A stretch of 64,000 bases of DNA from Maribacter thermophilus (lineage in GTDB: Bacteria > Bacteroidota > Bacteroidia > Flavobacteriales > Flavobacteriaceae): NCBI RefSeq assembly GCF_001020565.1, contig NZ_LDAS01000001.1, forward strand, positions 968,402 through 1,032,401. Direction: 5' to 3'. The position numbers and the translations under genes are program-made. Below are positions 61,452-64,000 of the stretch, piece after piece; positions within the stretch are counted from its first letter, which is position 1, and every line of letters starts with the position of its first letter. The notes beneath the pieces are model-generated. The model was not told the DNA's origin and searched no databases. It saw only the letters and a list, made by a program, of their open reading frames with translations.

Positions 61452-62558
61452 TCAGGAAACCAAGTCGATAATTTTAGTGGTTTCCAACCAATTTAAATCT
61501 TCACTTACCAAGCAATCTACCATTTTATGTCCAAAAAAACTATTAGGTTTAAAACCTTTTTTCTCAATTTTAGGCTCAAATACAATTTTATTGTCGCGTA
61601 ACACTTCCTTATATAGTACTCCTATACACTCATCTTTATTCAATGTTTTGTCAATTACAGAAGCATTCAATAATACAATATCAAAATATAGCTTTTTGTT
61701 TTCTGGTATTGCGATGTAATCTTCCACTTTATAATCTGATAAGCTATCTTCCTGTATTGTTTTAATCGCCGTTCGGAGTGCATAATAGATAAACTCCCGA
61801 GTTTTTTCCCTTTCATAATCTTCTTGATAATGTCCGGCCTCAAAAAGTATAGTGGGCGTTTTTTCCATTTGAAAGGCATCACCAATACAATTAGGGTTAA
61901 AAGAGTCATCAAACCTCGCAACTTGTCCAGGAATAATACGCTGTAAGGCATTGTTCATGGCTGCGATTACCTGCATACTTTTTTTACGTGAAGGAGAATT
62001 GTTTCTATCGTAATCAAAAGCCGGCGCCAAAAAAGCCACGGTGGCAGGTTTATCATTTTTACCAACATTAAAGATGGTTCTTTGATCATGTAGATTAAAA
62101 CAAAAATTTGGTCTAAAATCCTTAAATGTCTTTCTGAGAACCAAACTTTCTTTTTGAGTTCGTTTTTGGGCATCCCTATTTAAATCTACCCCATTCGCAT
62201 TAAACCTAGTATAGGCCTGTGCTCCATCAGGATTTAAAATAGGTATAATCTGTAAGGTACATTCGTTCAAAATGGTCTTGGCCTCATCAGAACCCATTCG
62301 AAAGAAATTAAGCAAATCCAAAACTGCTTTTGTAGTGGTAGATTCGTTGCCGTGCATTTGTGACCACATAAATATTTTCTTTTTACCACTACCAACAGTC
62401 AATCCATAAATGGGCAAGCCATTTTCAGATGAACCTATAGTCTGTAAACCAAAAGAATTATCCAATTCATTTAAAAAATCATTTATGTGCGAATTGGTCA
62501 CATAACGCCCAACTACATCTTGGACTTTTACCTGCGAATATTGTGAGTGATCTAACAT
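61452..62558 (-). CDS. M14-family zinc carboxypeptidase-like peptidase
   Basis: A 368-residue protein without signal peptide. The zinc site is MWSQMHGNESTTTKA (His-x-x-Glu) and FCFNLHDQRTIFNVG (second His); the catalytic Glu is probably in PTILFEAGHYQED. The substrate Arg/Asn region NANGVDLNRDAQ is present. It may be a cytoplasmic peptidase or deacylase; the substrate is unknown. The neighbouring Lrp-type regulator may control it. Confidence 0.88.
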   Translation of the reverse strand: MLDHSQYSQVKVQDVVGRYVTNSHINDFLNELDNSFGLQTIGSSENGLPIYGLTVGSGKKKIFMWSQMHGNESTTTKAVLDLLNFFRMGSDEAKTILNECTLQIIPILNPDGAQAYTRFNANGVDLNRDAQKRTQKESLVLRKTFKDFRPNFCFNLHDQRTIFNVGKNDKPATVAFLAPAFDYDRNNSPSRKKSMQVIAAMNNALQRIIPGQVARFDDSFNPNCIGDAFQMEKTPTILFEAGHYQEDYEREKTREFIYYALRTAIKTIQEDSLSDYKVEDYIAIPENKKLYFDIVLLNASVIDKTLNKDECIGVLYKEVLRDNKIVFEPKIEKKGFKPNSFFGHKMVDCLVSEDLNWLETTKIIDLVS

Positions 62559-62577
62559 TGTTAATTTATAAGAACCG

Positions 62578-62585
62578 CAAAAATA
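62578..62585 (-). promoter_or_regulatory. -7 element of the M14 gene
   Basis: TATTTTTG on the minus strand, identical to the one before the Lrp-family gene. The predicted start is near 62571. Confidence 0.4.
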
Positions 62586-62598
62586 CTATGTTATAATG

Positions 62599-62662
62599 TT
62601 ACAATTGTAAACAATTGAGTTAAATTAGGTCTACGATGTTATACAATAATTTACAATTATAA
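62599..62662. promoter_or_regulatory. Two related palindromes in the M14/XRE divergent spacer
   Basis: TTACAATTGTAA (62599-62610, perfect) and TTACAATTATAA (62651-62662, one mismatched pair) lie 52 bp apart, about five helix turns. They may be operators of the XRE protein. The rest of the 235-bp spacer is very AT-rich. Confidence 0.4.
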
Positions 62663-62754
62663 ATATTACATAGTTAAATAATTTATAATCAACATTTTAA
62701 AACTAATTATTTAAAATATTGATTTAATATAATGATTAGTTATAAACTCTTTTT

Positions 62755-62787
62755 TTTGAATTATTGACATATGTTTGTTTAACTTTG
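62755..62787 (+). promoter_or_regulatory. Promoter of the XRE gene, likely leaderless
   Basis: TTTG at 62755-62758, 21-bp spacer, TAACTTTG at 62780-62787 (exact TAnnTTTG). The start would fall at about 62792-62796, on the ATG at 62794. Confidence 0.6.
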
Positions 62788-62793
62788 TATACG

Positions 62794-63159
62794 ATGGTAG
62801 AACTGGAAAACATTGTTAAACGGATAGAACGGATACTCGATTATTATGAGCTGTCCGCATCGTCATTTGCTGATAAAATAGATGTTCCCCGCTCAAGTAT
62901 CTCCCACTTACTTAAAGGCAGAAATAAACCTAGTTTAGAATTTGTCATGAAGGTGGTCGAAGCTTTTTCGGAAGTAAATCTATATTGGTTATTGTACGGA
63001 AAAGGAACATTTCCCTACAAGGAAACTACCCTACCCGACCAAAAGAAACCATCCATTGAAACAAAAATTAAAAAGACAACCCATAACAAACATTCTCAAA
63101 AAGTCATCGTATTGTACAGTGACGGCACTTTTGAAGAATACCACCAAAATCCCTCTTGA
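62794..63159 (+). CDS. XRE-type helix-turn-helix regulator
   Basis: About 121 residues from MVELENIVKRIERIL. The HTH_3 domain is at about 5-60: LSASSFADKIDVPRSSISHLLKGRNKPSLEF. The C-terminal part is basic (KTTHNKHSQKVIVLYSDGTFEEYHQ) and has no recognised domain. The frame opens at 62764, but the promoter overlaps that part, so 62794 is the start. Targets are unknown; palindromes upstream suggest autoregulation. Confidence 0.88.
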   Translation: MVELENIVKRIERILDYYELSASSFADKIDVPRSSISHLLKGRNKPSLEFVMKVVEAFSEVNLYWLLYGKGTFPYKETTLPDQKKPSIETKIKKTTHNKHSQKVIVLYSDGTFEEYHQNPS

Positions 63160-63222
63160 CATTTCAACTTAATTTGGTTTCTTTTTTTTAAAGATCACCT
63201 CTTTTTTGATTAATTTGCAATC

Positions 63223-63600
63223 ATGTTTAAAAGGATAGTTTTTACCGGTTTTTTATTATCCCTGCTAATCTCTTGTTACGAACCAGAGAGAAACTGTAGC
63301 GATTACAGAACAGGAGAGTTTATTTTTAAATACAAGATTGACGACACCGAAAAAACGGCAAAGTTCATTAGAGGTGAAGAATATAGTGTAGACTATTTCG
63401 ATGGTCAAATAGACAGCTCTACCGTTAGATGGATCAACGATTGTGAGTTTGTACTACAAGATTTAAAAAGTAAAGTAGGCATCCACTACAAAATAATTAG
63501 CACTACGGACAGCTCTTATACTTTTGAATATAAAACCGCGATAAAAGACCCCAATCGTCCGCAAATAGTAAAAACAGGAACCGCTTATAAAGCTGAATAA
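63223..63600 (+). CDS. Small lipoprotein of unknown function
   Basis: A 125-residue lipoprotein with signal FLLSLLISC (Cys18). The mature part has ERNCSDYRTGEFIFKYKID, TVRWINDCEFVLQ and SYTFEYKT, a beta-rich pattern with two conserved-looking Cys. Homologues in flavobacteria are, from memory, sometimes wrongly labelled DNA topoisomerase IV. A TTTG-type -7 ending at 63217 lies only five bases before the ATG, so a very short leader is likely. Confidence 0.75.
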   Translation: MFKRIVFTGFLLSLLISCYEPERNCSDYRTGEFIFKYKIDDTEKTAKFIRGEEYSVDYFDGQIDSSTVRWINDCEFVLQDLKSKVGIHYKIISTTDSSYTFEYKTAIKDPNRPQIVKTGTAYKAE

Positions 63601-63903
63601 CCTATTTGTAACATCTTTTAAAACCACACTTCATAGATTTCAAGGTTTACAAGCGCCCTAGCGTCAAGACCGTCCATTAGACCAAAAATATCATCAATTT
63701 AAATTTTCCTTCGAATCTTTTTGCGAGGTACTCTTTGCACTATTCTTAATTAACACCTTGCGATGGAATGAAAATTCTTGAATTTTAATAGAATTTATAC
63801 ACATGCCATAGTTTGCGGTCTTTTTTAACTACAATAAATTCTTATCTTCAAAAGAAAACAAACAAACCTCTAAAATCATAATAAATAACAACTACACATT
63901 AAA
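63601..63903. other. 303-bp spacer with no gene seen
   Basis: No ORF, hairpin terminator or RNA gene was recognised. The last 100 bases are AT-rich and probably carry the promoter of the next gene. Confidence 0.5.
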
Positions 63904-64000
63904 ATGAAAAATCACAAAAAAAACCAGAAAACGATTAGCCGTAGGTCTTTTGTAAAGAAAGGGGCTATTGCATCGTCCATTTTTATTGTACCAAGACACG
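63904..64000 (+). CDS. Start of a Tat-exported protein (cut by the window end)
   Basis: Only the first 32 residues are visible. A twin-arginine signal is clear: ISRRSFVKKGAIASS, followed by IFIVPRH. That ending is common in Tat-exported Gfo/Idh/MocA-family oxidoreductases of Bacteroidota (often IVPRHVLGG), but other Tat substrates cannot be excluded. Confidence 0.7.
   Translation, partial: MKNHKKNQKTISRRSFVKKGAIASSIFIVPRH

Noticed and set aside
1-64000. tRNA, rRNA, CRISPR arrays, insertion sequences, prophage, replication origin
   Set aside because: Spacers were read for T-loop motifs, regular direct repeats with spacers, transposase motifs and integrase genes; none was found. An RNA-gene search by covariance model was not possible here.

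Overview
The window is a stretch of chromosome from a marine-type member of the Flavobacteriaceae (Bacteroidota; Maribacter, Zobellia or Arenibacter would fit, but genus cannot be fixed by reading). The DNA is AT-rich. Several promoters match the Bacteroidota pattern TTTG/TTG plus TAnnTTTG, and starts lack Shine-Dalgarno sequences. Typical markers are a PorX regulator, an LpxC-FabZ fusion, bifunctional HisB and HisIE, a short RpoD-type sigma factor, and DUF1853, DUF6155 and DUF6428 proteins. No rRNA, tRNA, CRISPR array, insertion sequence or prophage was recognised.

Layout. 1-3.6 kb: cell-wall amidase (cut by the window edge), 3D-domain lipoprotein, serine hydrolase, menB. 3.8-6.5 kb: arsenic operon (ArsR, DUF6428, LMW-phosphatase-type arsenate reductase, ACR3 pump). 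6.5-13.3 kb: glycosyltransferase, membrane hydrolase, SF2 helicase, 2-hydroxyacid dehydrogenase, DUF6155. 13.4-16.7 kb: primary sigma factor and a soluble hybrid kinase, with two tiny related ORFs between them. 16.8-25.9 kb: dipeptidase, thioesterase, DUF72, DUF2461, cysE-cysM, corA, truA, small membrane proteins. 25.9-29.3 kb: duplicated-domain lipoprotein divergent from a two-component system. 29.3-33.1 kb: MoxR-like ATPase plus VWA protein, then DUF1853. 33.2-41.7 kb: the whole histidine operon (hisG-D-C-B-H, GNAT, hisA, DinB, hisF, hisIE) on the minus strand behind a his attenuator. 41.7-45.4 kb: SPFH protein, VWA membrane protein, fabG. 45.5-52.5 kb: sucD, lpxD paralogue, efp, lpxA, lpxC-fabZ, lpxD, HD hydrolase. 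52.6-57.4 kb: porX, tsaE, a small secreted protein, ald and small membrane proteins. 57.5-64 kb: proline dehydrogenase, aroB, DinB, Lrp, M14 peptidase, XRE regulator, lipoprotein, and the start of a Tat-exported protein.

Most genes are ordinary housekeeping genes. Four things stand out. (1) A compact minus-strand transcription unit at 14.32-14.70 kb has a promoter, a perfect palindrome over its -33 element, two consecutive 32-33 codon ORFs sharing a YxxFxQDLNxIL core and the same upstream 11-mer, and a perfect terminator. (2) The his operon has a 17-codon His-rich leader peptide and terminator. (3) Spacers between 32 and 37.1 kb hold inverted pairs of arrays of phased 7-bp repeats. (4) ArsR and the neighbouring DUF6428 protein both end in Cys-Cys tails.
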